DNA from: Saprospirales bacterium
GTDB lineage: Bacteria; Bacteroidota; Bacteroidia; Chitinophagales; Saprospiraceae
Assembly: GCA_016711045.1 (NCBI GenBank)
Contig: JADJTT010000012.1
Span: 1-64,000, forward strand
DNA: 64,000 nt
Reading direction: 5' to 3'
Part shown: one piece after another, positions 35,449 through 45,248 of the stretch
Position numbering within the stretch: position 1 is the stretch's first letter
How the letters are laid out: each line of letters starts with the position of its first letter
The notes under the pieces: model-generated
The model's input: the letters and a program-made list of their open reading frames with translations, nothing else
Database searches by the model: none
What the model was told of the DNA's origin: nothing
Position numbers and translations under genes: made by a program

Positions 35449-37095
35449 CTAGTTTCTGAAGAGAATGTTGTCCAGGTAGATTTCCCCGTTGCCATCGAAC
35501 TTAAACTGGAAGACATCCGCAAGATTTACCGGGGGTACAAATTCCGACAACGGAATGTCTATGCTCGTCCATCCAGTAGTTGGAACGGTTAAAGGATAAC
35601 CAATCTCATTACCTGGGCTGATTACGAAAACATTCAAAGCAGTGGAACTCGTTGTCCAGAAATCCAGGTGTAGATAGGTCATACCGGATACATCCTGATT
35701 GCTACCCAGTGCTATGCCCTGGTAGTTCAAGCCCGTATAGTGAAGCGTATTATTCCCATCGATAAGATCTTGAGTAACACCCGTTGCTTGTCCCCAATTT
35801 GGGTTAAAATCCGTGCCGGCAACATTGGTATAGGCGTCGCTGAAAATGGAGATCACATTGGCTGGATCATACGTAGGTGTGGGTGCCGGCTCAGAAGGAC
35901 CTCCACTCAAATCAATGATAACGGAGAATTCATCTGATTTGCCAAGATCATCCATTGCGGTTAAAGTAACGGTGTATGCGTCTGCTGCAGCATAAGTATG
36001 CACCGGATCTTTGTCCGTAGAGGTATTACCATCACCAAAATCCCACATATAACTCGTGGAGTTAGTGGAAGTATTGGTGAAAGTAACCTCGAGACCATTT
36101 TTCGCGTAGCTGAACCCAGCTGCCGGCACAGTTGAAGGAATTTCAGGAAGGTCAGCCGGATTGTGATAGCTCACCAGATAGAAATTCCAGATAAATCCAC
36201 TGCCAACAATACTCATTTGCAAGGAGTCAGCAATATCCCCTTCAACAAATTTGAAAACTTCGTAGGTTTTTAAAGAGACCGGAATTACGTTGTCGCCATT
36301 TTCCGTTTTCGCTGGTAGTCCGATGTAAGCGCCACTTCCAAGAAGCGTAATGGTATTCGCTGTAGCATCAAATTCATAGGTGTAGTCGCCCCCGTTTGCA
36401 TAGGCACTCAAGTCTGCACCAATAGCATAATTTGGATTGAGATTTGACCACAGACCTGCTTCGTCTTCATCATGGCATCCTTCGTCTTGACTCAACCAGC
36501 CACCGTTTCCATCGGAATCGACGAAGACCGTATTGTTGGTTTCAATTTCCCAGGTGCCATCGCGATGGAAGGTGTACGCATCATCAAGAATACATGGGCG
36601 ATCACCCAGTGGGGTATTCGCACCAAAGGCCCACCAGGAATTGTCGCCGTAAGCGGGGCCAGGGCCGATACCCAATGCTACACCTTCGCGTTGCAGGTAC
36701 CAGGTCTTGCTAGAGGTGCCTGCCAATCTGGTCAGCAATGCATCCGGGTCGTCGAGAATGATCGTCTCCGAACGAGAAGCATCGTCGCCTGCCGCATTCG
36801 AAGCGGTCAGTTTGATCGTGTATGTGCCTACGGCATCATATACATGCGTAGGATCTTTTTCTGTACTGCTTTGGCCATCACCAAAATCCCAGGAATAGGA
36901 AGTCGCATTTTGTGAAAAGTTGGTAAAAGTAACTTCCAGGAAGTTGGACGTACTTACTGCATACTGGAAACTGGCGATCACGTTGTCAGTTGGATCAACC
37001 GGGTCTTTTTTGCAATCGACAAAAAGCATGGATGCTGTTAGTAACAGCATAGTGACCCAGGCAAAAGAAATTGGTTTGAAAACTTTGAAATTCAT
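35449..37095 (-). CDS. Surface glycan-binding lipoprotein with two PKD domains (SusE/F position)
   Basis: 548 residues. Lipoprotein signal with Cys28 (MLFVDC), PKD domain 1 (about 40-115, SYSWDFGDGQSSTEKDPTHVY), a middle domain of unknown fold (about 120-315), PKD domain 2 (about 325-395, SYMWDFGDGNTSTDKDPVHTY) and a C-terminal carbohydrate-binding-like beta-sandwich (about 415-548, YLHLDFWTTSSTALNVFVISPG...IYLDNILFRN). By position after SusD it is the surface glycan-binding protein that helps load polysaccharide onto SusCD. No enzymatic motif is seen. Confidence 0.88.
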   Translation of the reverse strand: MNFKVFKPISFAWVTMLLLTASMLFVDCKKDPVDPTDNVIASFQYAVSTSNFLEVTFTNFSQNATSYSWDFGDGQSSTEKDPTHVYDAVGTYTIKLTASNAAGDDASRSETIILDDPDALLTRLAGTSSKTWYLQREGVALGIGPGPAYGDNSWWAFGANTPLGDRPCILDDAYTFHRDGTWEIETNNTVFVDSDGNGGWLSQDEGCHDEDEAGLWSNLNPNYAIGADLSAYANGGDYTYEFDATANTITLLGSGAYIGLPAKTENGDNVIPVSLKTYEVFKFVEGDIADSLQMSIVGSGFIWNFYLVSYHNPADLPEIPSTVPAAGFSYAKNGLEVTFTNTSTNSTSYMWDFGDGNTSTDKDPVHTYAAADAYTVTLTAMDDLGKSDEFSVIIDLSGGPSEPAPTPTYDPANVISIFSDAYTNVAGTDFNPNWGQATGVTQDLIDGNNTLHYTGLNYQGIALGSNQDVSGMTYLHLDFWTTSSTALNVFVISPGNEIGYPLTVPTTGWTSIDIPLSEFVPPVNLADVFQFKFDGNGEIYLDNILFRN

Positions 37096-37126
37096 ACTTC
37101 TAGATTTTATTCAATTTAGTAATTGA

Positions 37127-38752
37127 TTATTGAAACAGACTCGCGTCCGGATACTCCGTAAGTTTGGTGGCTACTGTCGTTTCTTCCAGTGCAATAGGTA
37201 GCCAAAGATGCTTTGCTTCGAAATTGTTTTCCCGGATAGGATCCCCGGCAAAAAGGCTCTTGGTAGCGCGACCTGAGCGAACCAGATCATACCAACGGTC
37301 CCCCTCCAGGGCAAACTCCGCTCTGCGCTCATACCAGATCACATCCTGTAAGGTCCAGCCTTTCTCCGTCATGAGCATTTGGGCCGTTTTGAAATTCCCG
37401 GTGTTGTCGCCAGGACCGGCTGCTCTCTCCCGAACCTGGTCGATATACCCCATCGCATCGGCATCGGAGCCTGTACCCCGGTGCAGGGCTTCAGCCAGCA
37501 TGAGCAACACATCTGCATACCGTATTACATAGGTATTGGCATCTTTGGTGAGGTTGGGGTCACCACCGTTGACGTTGTTGCCCAGATATCCTTTGAAATT
37601 GGAGTATTTTTCCTGCCAATAGCCGGTGAAGTCGATCGGGTTGCCCTGACTGAGGTCTACAACCGGTGAACAACTGGCGCCGGCGTCCAGCACCTCCTGG
37701 GTGAGCTCCGCTACTGAGGTCATCGCTGCATCCTGCCGGATCGTATCATCTGGCAAAAAAGAATCGTGCAGTTCCTTGGTAGGCAGCATAAAGCCCCACC
37801 CTTCCTGAATATCAGGATGTGCGGAACACAGGCCTCTTATTCCACATAACTGGACCACTCCATTCCCGCCAATACCTTCAAACCAGCCCCAATCACTGGG
37901 CCACAGATTGGTGTGCTGGATCTCAAATACGGATTCGGCAGGATTTTTTTGCCCAAGGCTAAATAAGGTGTAGTAATCATCAGACAGTTCGTACAATCCA
38001 AGATCAACTACCTGCTGAAGATATTGTGCTGCCAGGTCAAATTTGGCCTGGTCGTCATTCAACAGATCACCCCAGTACAGGTATGCCTTGCCCAGCAATG
38101 CCAGCGCAGCTCCTTTGGAAGCCCGCCCTGCCTCATTGGAAGAGATAGAAGAAGGCAGCACCGCGATGGCATCTTTTAGGTCTGACACGATAGCCTGAAA
38201 TACTTCCGACATCGTATTGCGTTCCAGGTCGACATCGTCGGGAGTCAGCGAGGTAGTCACCACTGGAATAGGGCCAAAATTTTTGAAGAGCTCAAAATGG
38301 TAGTAAGCCCGCAAAAACTTGGCTTCCGCCTGGTAGCGGTCTACCAAAGGGGAACTGATCTGTGGCCGCTCAATCACTAGATTGGCCCGGAAGATCCCGA
38401 TGTAAGCCCGGCGGTAAAGTGGCTGAAGGACGGTATTGGTATTCGTGTTCAGGAAATCGTCAAATTCCTGCCAGCTGGGCTGGTCGTTATTGGAAGGGTC
38501 GCCACCGGCATTGGCATTGTCGGAACGGATCTCGCCAAACATGACATAAGAAATCCACTGGCCATAGGCCATGGACCAACCGGCCGGGTCATACGCCGCA
38601 ATGAGTGCGGAGAAGACCTGGTCTTCCGTGATGTAAAAGTTGCTCGAAAGGAACTCGCCTACCGGTTCCACATTGAGCCGGTCCTTGTTGCAACTGCTTG
38701 TGGCAACGAACACAAGCAGCAGCATCCAGATATGTTTTTGAAATGCTTTCAT
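37127..38752 (-). CDS. susD: SusD/RagB-family nutrient-binding lipoprotein
   Basis: 541 residues with a lipoprotein signal (MLLLVFVATSSC, Cys21) and SusD landmarks: NVEPVGEFLSSNFYITEDQV (N-terminal helix), YQAEAKFLRAYYHFELFKNFGPIPVVT (TPR region), TYVIRYADVLLMLAEALHRG and WYERRAEFALEGDRWYDLVRSG near the C-terminus. SusD caps the SusC transporter and binds the incoming glycan, here most likely beta-1,3-glucan. It starts two bases after the SusC stop, a tight coupling typical of the pair. Confidence 0.96.
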   Translation of the reverse strand: MKAFQKHIWMLLLVFVATSSCNKDRLNVEPVGEFLSSNFYITEDQVFSALIAAYDPAGWSMAYGQWISYVMFGEIRSDNANAGGDPSNNDQPSWQEFDDFLNTNTNTVLQPLYRRAYIGIFRANLVIERPQISSPLVDRYQAEAKFLRAYYHFELFKNFGPIPVVTTSLTPDDVDLERNTMSEVFQAIVSDLKDAIAVLPSSISSNEAGRASKGAALALLGKAYLYWGDLLNDDQAKFDLAAQYLQQVVDLGLYELSDDYYTLFSLGQKNPAESVFEIQHTNLWPSDWGWFEGIGGNGVVQLCGIRGLCSAHPDIQEGWGFMLPTKELHDSFLPDDTIRQDAAMTSVAELTQEVLDAGASCSPVVDLSQGNPIDFTGYWQEKYSNFKGYLGNNVNGGDPNLTKDANTYVIRYADVLLMLAEALHRGTGSDADAMGYIDQVRERAAGPGDNTGNFKTAQMLMTEKGWTLQDVIWYERRAEFALEGDRWYDLVRSGRATKSLFAGDPIRENNFEAKHLWLPIALEETTVATKLTEYPDASLFQ

Positions 38753-38754
38753 GA

Positions 38755-41700
38755 TTACATCGTTATTTTTATACCTCCACCAATGGTTTTATTCGACGGG
38801 TAGTAGCCCTTGTCAATTCCCGTATCCAGGATCCAGCCGTTGGTGCCGATATCCGGATCAAAACCTTTGTAAGGAGTAAGGGTGAAGAGATTGTTTGCGG
38901 AGAAATAAATGCGAAGCCCGGACAAATGGGCTTTCGAGAGCAGATCAGCCGGCAAACTGTAGCCAACCTGAAGGTTGCGCAACCGCAGGAAAGAGGCATC
39001 CTCTACATAGAAGCTGGAGGGCCGCTGATTGTTGTTCGGATCAGTAGATACCAGGCGTGGATATTCTGCACTGGGGTTCTCCGGTGTCCAGCGATCCAGC
39101 CAAAATGTCTGATAGTTGGTGAACGTAATGTCGGAGCGCTCGTATGCCCGGAATATTTGGTTCCCGATCTGGGCCGAAAGAATACCGCTTACATCAAACC
39201 CCTTGTATTGCATATTGATCGAAAGACCAACGATGTGTTTCGGCCAGGGGGAGCCAATATTCGCAATGTCGTCGGTGTTGATCACCCCGTCGCCATTGGT
39301 GTCCAAAAAGCGGATATCGCCAGGTTTGGCATTGGGCTGCAACAGATCTCCAGCTGCATTGAGGTGGCTGAATATTTCGGCCTCGTTTTGGAAGATGCCG
39401 TCAGCTTCATACCCCACAAAGTGACCTACCGGAAATCCTTCGGTCATCCGGGTAATAGGCGTATTCCGCACGGGCCAGGACCAACCGGTGATGAATCCTG
39501 CATCCCCTGCTACGTTAATGACCGTGTTGGTAAAATGGGTGTAGGAAAGCCGGGTGGTCATGGAAAAACCTTTGCGTACCAACCGGTGGGACACCGATAC
39601 TTCAACCCCTTCATTCTGGATTTCGCCCAGGTTGCTGACCGGATTATTGGTAGCCCCGATGTAGCCAGGGATGACCCGGGTCATCAGCAGGTCCTTCGTA
39701 TTCTTCTTGTAGTAATCAAATTCAACCGTCAGCAATCCTTCGTAAAGTTCTGCTTCAAACCCAAGGTCTAATTGCTGGCTTTCTTCCCATTTGACGTTGG
39801 GGTTGGGAGGAGTAGCGAGCGCAGCGCCTGTTAACAGCGATTGGTCAATACCGAATGGATAGTTGAATACATTCTCGATGGTAGCTGTATAGCTCAGCGG
39901 AGCGATGCGGTCACTCCCGTTCCGGCCCCAACTGGCCCGAAGCTTCATGAAGCTGATGGGTTTAACCCGGAAAAAGCGTTCTCTGGAGATCACCCAGCCG
40001 GCAGAGAAGGAGGGGAACAAACCCCAACGGTTATTTTCACCAAAGTTGGAACTCCCATCCCGGCGAAGTGTAGCTGTAAATAGATAGGTATTGGCATAAT
40101 CATACCGAACCCGGCCATAATAACTGATCAGTGCATATTTTACCCCGGCGCCACCGTATGTAAGGTCCGTCGTGTCTTGTCCTGAATTCAGGTACTGCCA
40201 GTTGTCCAGCAACTTGACCGCATCGGGAATGGAAGAGGAAGAACCTCCTGCATTTTCTGAATCGGACGTGCGATAGGACGTACCTACCACCACATCCAGG
40301 TTGTGTACATCCCTGAATGATTTGTTGTAGTTGAGGTAATTTTCAAACTGGATGCTTTCGCCGAATCCATAGCCTTGGGATATGTCGTTTTCGACGTTTG
40401 TGAAAGCGCTATGGAATACGTAATCAGGGGTAAAACTGCGGAAATTGTACCAACTATAGTCGATCCCCAGGTCGCTTCTGAAGGTCAACCCCTCTAACGG
40501 CGAAATGTCGAGATAGATATTCCCCAACACCTGGTCTGCATGGCCTTTATTGTTCCTGATAAACAGGCGGCTCAGCGGGTTGATGTATTCCTTTTGCACC
40601 CATTTTGACTGGGCGAATCCATAGTCCTTCTTATCATCATACACGCCGGTGAGGGGATCATAGGCAAAGGCATCTGCGATCACGGTACCAAAAGCGTCGT
40701 TAACCCCAATGGATTGGTTGTCGGTTCGGTTGATGTAGAGGTTTTCCCCAATGGAAACGTACTTGTTGAGGTCTTTGGAAGCGTTTAAACGCACCGCATA
40801 CCGCTTGTAATTGGATTTTGCGCCCCCGATCACCCCGTTTTGATCCCAATATTCAGCGGAGATATAGACGTTTTTCATCGCAGCGGTCAGGCGGTGGTTC
40901 TGAATAGGGCCCGGTTCGAATATCTGAGACATCCAATCGGTATTTTCCGTGACATCGCCTTCTTTGGGAAAGCCCAATGTTTCGAGCGAACTCGTTTGAT
41001 TGCCGTTGGCAAATTTTTCGCGGGTAAGTGTGATGTAGTCCTGAGCGCCCAACATTTCCGGCAATTTCCAGGGGTTGGAAACCGAGTAGAACCCTTCATA
41101 GCTTATGGTTCCTCCATCGGTATCACTCCCTTTTTTGGTCGTGATGATCACCACGCCATTCGCGGCCCGTGCGCCGTAAATGGCACTGGAGGCTGCATCC
41201 TTTAATACGTCTACCGACTCGATATCACCTGGGCTGATGTTGTCGATCCCACTCACTTGCAACCCGTCGACGATATACAAGGGAGAGTTATCCCCGTTTG
41301 TGCTGATCCCTCGAATCAACAAGGACTTGCCTGCGCCCGGTTGGCCCGACGATTCATTGACAAGCAGACCCGTTACCTGTCCTTCCAGGGCAGATTGCAC
41401 ATCCTGCACTTTGAAACCATCCAGGTTTTCGGTAGTTAGCTTGGAGATAGACCCCGTAGCTACCTTCTTTTTCTGTACACCGTACCCGATCACGATGATT
41501 TCCTCAAGCTGGGTGTAGTCTTCCAGCAGCACCACATCCACCTGCTTGCGGTTATCTACCGCTACGGTTTGTGTTCTAAACCCCGTGTAGGAAAACACCA
41601 GGCTATCCGCGCCGGACGGCATTTTGATAAGATAGGTTCCGTCGAATTCTGTGACGGTACCTACCAGGTAATCCGCATTTGCGGTTTCTTTCACCAATAC

Positions 41701-41820
41701 GGTCACCCCGATCAGGGGCTCCCCACCTGGGTCGGTCACGGTCCCTCGCACCTCGGTCTGGGCCCATATCCCCATGGAGAAGGAGATGAAAATTGTTAGG
41801 GTAAAAATTATTTGTCTCAT
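38755..41820 (-). CDS. susC: SusC/RagA-family TonB-dependent glycan transporter
   Basis: 1021 residues from ATG 41820 (MRQIIFTLTIFISFSMGIWAQ signal); a TTG 24 bases upstream also lies in frame but is less likely. Carboxypeptidase-D-like domain (EVRGTVTDPGGEPLIGVTVLV), the SusC motif region (QLEEIIVIGYGVQKKKVATGSI), plug (VQDVQSALEGQVTGLLVNESSGQPGAG) and a 22-strand barrel ending RLRNLQVGYSLP...GGGIKITM. It imports oligosaccharides across the outer membrane with SusD. It is the first gene of the minus-strand locus and is divergent from the regulator. Confidence 0.96.
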   Translation of the reverse strand: MRQIIFTLTIFISFSMGIWAQTEVRGTVTDPGGEPLIGVTVLVKETANADYLVGTVTEFDGTYLIKMPSGADSLVFSYTGFRTQTVAVDNRKQVDVVLLEDYTQLEEIIVIGYGVQKKKVATGSISKLTTENLDGFKVQDVQSALEGQVTGLLVNESSGQPGAGKSLLIRGISTNGDNSPLYIVDGLQVSGIDNISPGDIESVDVLKDAASSAIYGARAANGVVIITTKKGSDTDGGTISYEGFYSVSNPWKLPEMLGAQDYITLTREKFANGNQTSSLETLGFPKEGDVTENTDWMSQIFEPGPIQNHRLTAAMKNVYISAEYWDQNGVIGGAKSNYKRYAVRLNASKDLNKYVSIGENLYINRTDNQSIGVNDAFGTVIADAFAYDPLTGVYDDKKDYGFAQSKWVQKEYINPLSRLFIRNNKGHADQVLGNIYLDISPLEGLTFRSDLGIDYSWYNFRSFTPDYVFHSAFTNVENDISQGYGFGESIQFENYLNYNKSFRDVHNLDVVVGTSYRTSDSENAGGSSSSIPDAVKLLDNWQYLNSGQDTTDLTYGGAGVKYALISYYGRVRYDYANTYLFTATLRRDGSSNFGENNRWGLFPSFSAGWVISRERFFRVKPISFMKLRASWGRNGSDRIAPLSYTATIENVFNYPFGIDQSLLTGAALATPPNPNVKWEESQQLDLGFEAELYEGLLTVEFDYYKKNTKDLLMTRVIPGYIGATNNPVSNLGEIQNEGVEVSVSHRLVRKGFSMTTRLSYTHFTNTVINVAGDAGFITGWSWPVRNTPITRMTEGFPVGHFVGYEADGIFQNEAEIFSHLNAAGDLLQPNAKPGDIRFLDTNGDGVINTDDIANIGSPWPKHIVGLSINMQYKGFDVSGILSAQIGNQIFRAYERSDITFTNYQTFWLDRWTPENPSAEYPRLVSTDPNNNQRPSSFYVEDASFLRLRNLQVGYSLPADLLSKAHLSGLRIYFSANNLFTLTPYKGFDPDIGTNGWILDTGIDKGYYPSNKTIGGGIKITM

Positions 41821-42049
41821 GAGCAAATGGTTAAAATTTAGCAATGGCGATTCGTTGGCTATATCAAAATTTATTTACCGGATGTTTCCACATGGGCAAA
41901 TAGAAGTTTCGCTAAGCTAGGTATAGAAGAAAGAAAAAAAGGAAATTTTCGCTGGACAAATGCTGGACACACTTTAAATTCATGGGAAGGGTTTGCGAAA
42001 TATTATCCCTTAATTTTCGGCAACTTCCACTAATTTTACACAAAAGGAT
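41821..42049. promoter_or_regulatory. Divergent promoter region between susC and the locus regulator
   Basis: 229 AT-rich bases between divergent starts; the promoters of both the glucan locus and its regulator must lie here. AAAAGGAT just before ATG 42050 is a plausible ribosome-binding site. I do not see -33/-7 pairs convincing enough to place either promoter, and no clear operator repeat. Confidence 0.5.
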
Positions 42050-45000
42050 ATGAAGCAAATTCTAACGACAACAGACACAAGCAGGGTTCCGGGCGGATTG
42101 GTCGGGATGTGCCTCATTTGTCTTTGGTGCTTCTCACGCCCCCCTGTCTTCTGCCAGGATTTTACCTTTGAGCATCTGACCATCAACCAGGAGCTTTCCA
42201 ACAACACCATTTATGCCATCACAGAAGACTGTGACGGGTTTATGTGGTTTGGCTCCCGCGATGGGCTCAACAAGTATGACGGGTATGAGTTTACCATCTA
42301 CAAATCGGATCCGTCGGACAGCCTTTCCCTCTCCGGCAACAATGTTCAATCCCTGTTCAGCCACCCGAACGGCGACCTTTGGATCGGACTGCGTGCCGGG
42401 GGGCTCTGTATTTTCGACCGGGCTACTCAGCAATTCCGGGTAAACCCATTTGCTGGACAGGTTTTTCCGGATTGGGGGGTGACCTCCGTCCAGGCGATCT
42501 TTCTGGACAGTAAAGGGTATATCTGGCTAGGCACCTCCACCCAGGGCGTTGTCCGGATTGACCCCAAAGGCGCACCACTGGAATATTTTGGCATGGAGAA
42601 TACACCTCCAGGCAGACGCCTCCAAAACAATGCCTGCTTTTCATTTGCAGAAGACGACGACCACAACGTGTGGATGGGTACTGCCGGAGACCAAATTCAT
42701 TGCTATCTGCGGCAAAAAGACTCCATTGCGGTGGTTGGGGGCGACCCCGAAGCTGGCTTCGATATCTACAGCTACACCAAAGCCCTTTTGTATAAAGATG
42801 GGGTGCTTTGGATTGGCACGGAGGGAAATGGGTTGGTCCAGTATGATCCCCTTCAACAGAAATTCCTGCGGAAGGCATTGGGAAAAACCCTGGTTAAGGA
42901 CGTGGTGGCCTATCACGAGATGGTCCTGGTTTCCACCGATGGAGCCGGGTTGTTCTATACAGAAGATGACGGCCAGTCGTTTCAATCGCTTCAATACACC
43001 GCCAAATTTGTCAACAGCCTCAACACCAATGCGCTTTACGATATTTTTATCGACAGCAACCAGAATATTTGGATCGGCTCTTTTAATGGAGGGGTGAATG
43101 TCCATATCCCCGACAAGACTGAATTTCACTCCTATACCCAGGCGCCCAATAATGCAGACGTGCCGGGCAGTCAATCCGTACTGGCCTTTCAGGAAGATAC
43201 GGACGGATATATTTGGATTGGGAAAGATGGCGGCGGCCTCCTTCGGTTCAATCCCTCCGACCAATCCTATGTGACCTACCGGTCCGACCCTAAAGACCCA
43301 ACGTCTCTGAGCAGCAACGTGGTCACATCCATTTTCGAAGACAGTAAGGGGCGTTTATGGGTAGGTACTTTTTCTTTTGGACTAAACCTCTTTGACCGAA
43401 AAACGGGCAAATTTGAAACCTTTCAGCACGTCCCATCCGATTCCAATTCCATCACCAACAACAACGTGTGGTCAATTGTGGAAGACCATGCCGGCAATCT
43501 TTGGATAGGCACACTGGGCGGAGGGCTGGATCGGTTTGACTATGAGGAAAAGCGGTTTTATCACTATCAGCCCGACACCCAAACCCCCTTCCGTCCCAAC
43601 AGACTTTCGGACTGGAATGTGCGCGTGCTTTTAGTGGATGAACTGGATAATTTGTGGGTGGGAACTGAATTTGGCGGACTCAACCGACGGGACCTCGTGA
43701 GTGGCCGATTCGAATTTTGGCTTGCAGATGCCCGGGATTCTACGCGCCTGCAATCCAATTTCATCCTGTGCCTTCACCAGGATCGAAATGGACGCCTCTG
43801 GGTCGGCACAGAAGGAGGCGGATTGCATGTCATGCAGGCAGACCTGCGGTCATTCCGGCATTATACGGTCAAAGAAGGGCTGCCATCCAATGTGATCAAT
43901 GCCATTGAAGAAGACCATAATGGCATCCTTTGGATCAGTACGAATAGGGGTTTAGTTTCTTTAGACCCTCAAACCGGAATGATGACCACCTTTGATAAAC
44001 ATGACGGACTGCAATCCAATCTGTTTAATCCGAGCGCTTCCATTAGGAGCCGCAATGGAGAGATCTATTTTGGCGGGGTGTTTGGGGTGAATTCATTCCT
44101 TCCCGGCAATTTACAGGTCGACACCTTACCACCTAAAGTGGTGTTCACGAATTTCAAACTGTTCAACCAATCGCTCCCGGTGGGACTATACAAGGGGCGA
44201 ATCATTCTACCCAAACCTCTGAATGAGCGCCCGGTGATACAGCTCCGATATGCCGACAATGTTTTTACTATCGAGTTTGCGGCGCTTGATTTTAACAATC
44301 CCACCAAATGTCAATATGCCTACCGGCTGGAAGGTTTTGAGGAAAAGTGGAACCAGGTAGATTCCAAACACCGCCTGGCAACGTACACTAATTTGGACAC
44401 CGGAGATTATACCTTTCAGGTAAAAGCCACCAATAACAGCGGGATCTGGACCAATAAACCCGCAGAGTTGGTTATTTCCATCAGCCCGCCTTTTTGGAGA
44501 GCCTGGTGGTTTCGGCTTATTCTTTCCTTGATTGTCGTGGGATCGATTGTATTTATCCTTACCTATCTGGATGCCAAGCGAAGGGAAAAGCATCAGAAAG
44601 AACTCATGAAGGTCGAGCAGGAGATGCTCCTGTTGAAGAACGAACGCCTCAGTGAAGAAGTACAGGAAAAGAATGCACAGCTTTCCGCGGCATTGTTGCA
44701 AACTGCCCATAAAAACACCTCGCTCGATCACCTGAAGAAACAATTGGTGGAGATCGGGCAAGACAAAATTGCAGATGTCGAACAAAAAAAAGAGATCAGG
44801 CAGTTGGTGCGCAAGATCGACTTTGAACTTTCCTCAGAAGATTATTGGGAGCAATTCCAGCTCAACTTTGACCAGGTCCACCAGCAATTCTCCCAATCGC
44901 TCCACCTGCGCCATGCTCAATTGACACCCAATGAGATCCGGCTATGCTGCCTCCTTCGAATCAATATGACGAATAAGGAAATCGCCTCTATCCAGAATAT

Positions 45001-45100
45001 TTCCCTAAGCGCCGTGGAAAAGAGCAAATACCGCCTGAAGAAAAAATTAGCCCTCGACAAAGAGACAGACCTCAATGCCTATATACTCGGGCTTTCTTGA
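42050..45100 (+). CDS. Propeller/Y_Y_Y sensor with cytoplasmic LuxR-type DNA-binding domain (glucan-locus regulator)
   Basis: 1016 residues. Signal anchor (about 15-35), two seven-bladed Reg_prop propellers (about 38-700; blades such as GDLWIGLRAGGLCIFDR and GRLWVGTFSFGLNLFDR), a Y_Y_Y domain (about 725-790: YRLEGFEEKWNQ), one membrane helix (about 800-822), a cytoplasmic coiled coil (825-890) and a C-terminal LuxR-type helix-turn-helix (about 950-1010: LTPNEIRLCCLLRINMTNKEIASIQNIS). It resembles hybrid two-component sensors that bind oligosaccharides in the periplasm, but it has no histidine kinase or receiver, so the signal must pass directly through the membrane. It is divergent from susC and likely activates it. 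Confidence 0.9.
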   Translation: MKQILTTTDTSRVPGGLVGMCLICLWCFSRPPVFCQDFTFEHLTINQELSNNTIYAITEDCDGFMWFGSRDGLNKYDGYEFTIYKSDPSDSLSLSGNNVQSLFSHPNGDLWIGLRAGGLCIFDRATQQFRVNPFAGQVFPDWGVTSVQAIFLDSKGYIWLGTSTQGVVRIDPKGAPLEYFGMENTPPGRRLQNNACFSFAEDDDHNVWMGTAGDQIHCYLRQKDSIAVVGGDPEAGFDIYSYTKALLYKDGVLWIGTEGNGLVQYDPLQQKFLRKALGKTLVKDVVAYHEMVLVSTDGAGLFYTEDDGQSFQSLQYTAKFVNSLNTNALYDIFIDSNQNIWIGSFNGGVNVHIPDKTEFHSYTQAPNNADVPGSQSVLAFQEDTDGYIWIGKDGGGLLRFNPSDQSYVTYRSDPKDPTSLSSNVVTSIFEDSKGRLWVGTFSFGLNLFDRKTGKFETFQHVPSDSNSITNNNVWSIVEDHAGNLWIGTLGGGLDRFDYEEKRFYHYQPDTQTPFRPNRLSDWNVRVLLVDELDNLWVGTEFGGLNRRDLVSGRFEFWLADARDSTRLQSNFILCLHQDRNGRLWVGTEGGGLHVMQADLRSFRHYTVKEGLPSNVINAIEEDHNGILWISTNRGLVSLDPQTGMMTTFDKHDGLQSNLFNPSASIRSRNGEIYFGGVFGVNSFLPGNLQVDTLPPKVVFTNFKLFNQSLPVGLYKGRIILPKPLNERPVIQLRYADNVFTIEFAALDFNNPTKCQYAYRLEGFEEKWNQVDSKHRLATYTNLDTGDYTFQVKATNNSGIWTNKPAELVISISPPFWRAWWFRLILSLIVVGSIVFILTYLDAKRREKHQKELMKVEQEMLLLKNERLSEEVQEKNAQLSAALLQTAHKNTSLDHLKKQLVEIGQDKIADVEQKKEIRQLVRKIDFELSSEDYWEQFQLNFDQVHQQFSQSLHLRHAQLTPNEIRLCCLLRINMTNKEIASIQNISLSAVEKSKYRLKKKLALDKETDLNAYILGLS

Positions 45101-45248
45101 TAGTTTTTAGTGCTTAATTTTCAATTTTCAGTTATTTCAAATCCTTCCCACAAAAAACGAGTGCATTTGATTGTTTATCAGCCCCTTGGCAGGGAATTTT
45201 AATTTCTTAACCGGACACTACTGTCAACTGAAAATTGAAAACTAAAAA
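45101..45248. repeat. Low-complexity inverted repeat between converging genes
   Basis: TTTTTAGTGCTTAATTTTC (about 45103-45123) and its approximate complement AACTGAAAATTGAAAACTAA (about 45226-45246) frame a short unique stretch. The same words flank the gap at 23.4 kb. It sits between convergent genes and probably acts as a two-way terminator or is a dispersed repeat. Confidence 0.5.

Noticed and set aside
42050..45100. A hybrid two-component histidine kinase as the glucan regulator
   Set aside because: No H-box, ATPase or receiver domain is present; after the membrane helix only a coiled coil and a LuxR-type helix-turn-helix follow.
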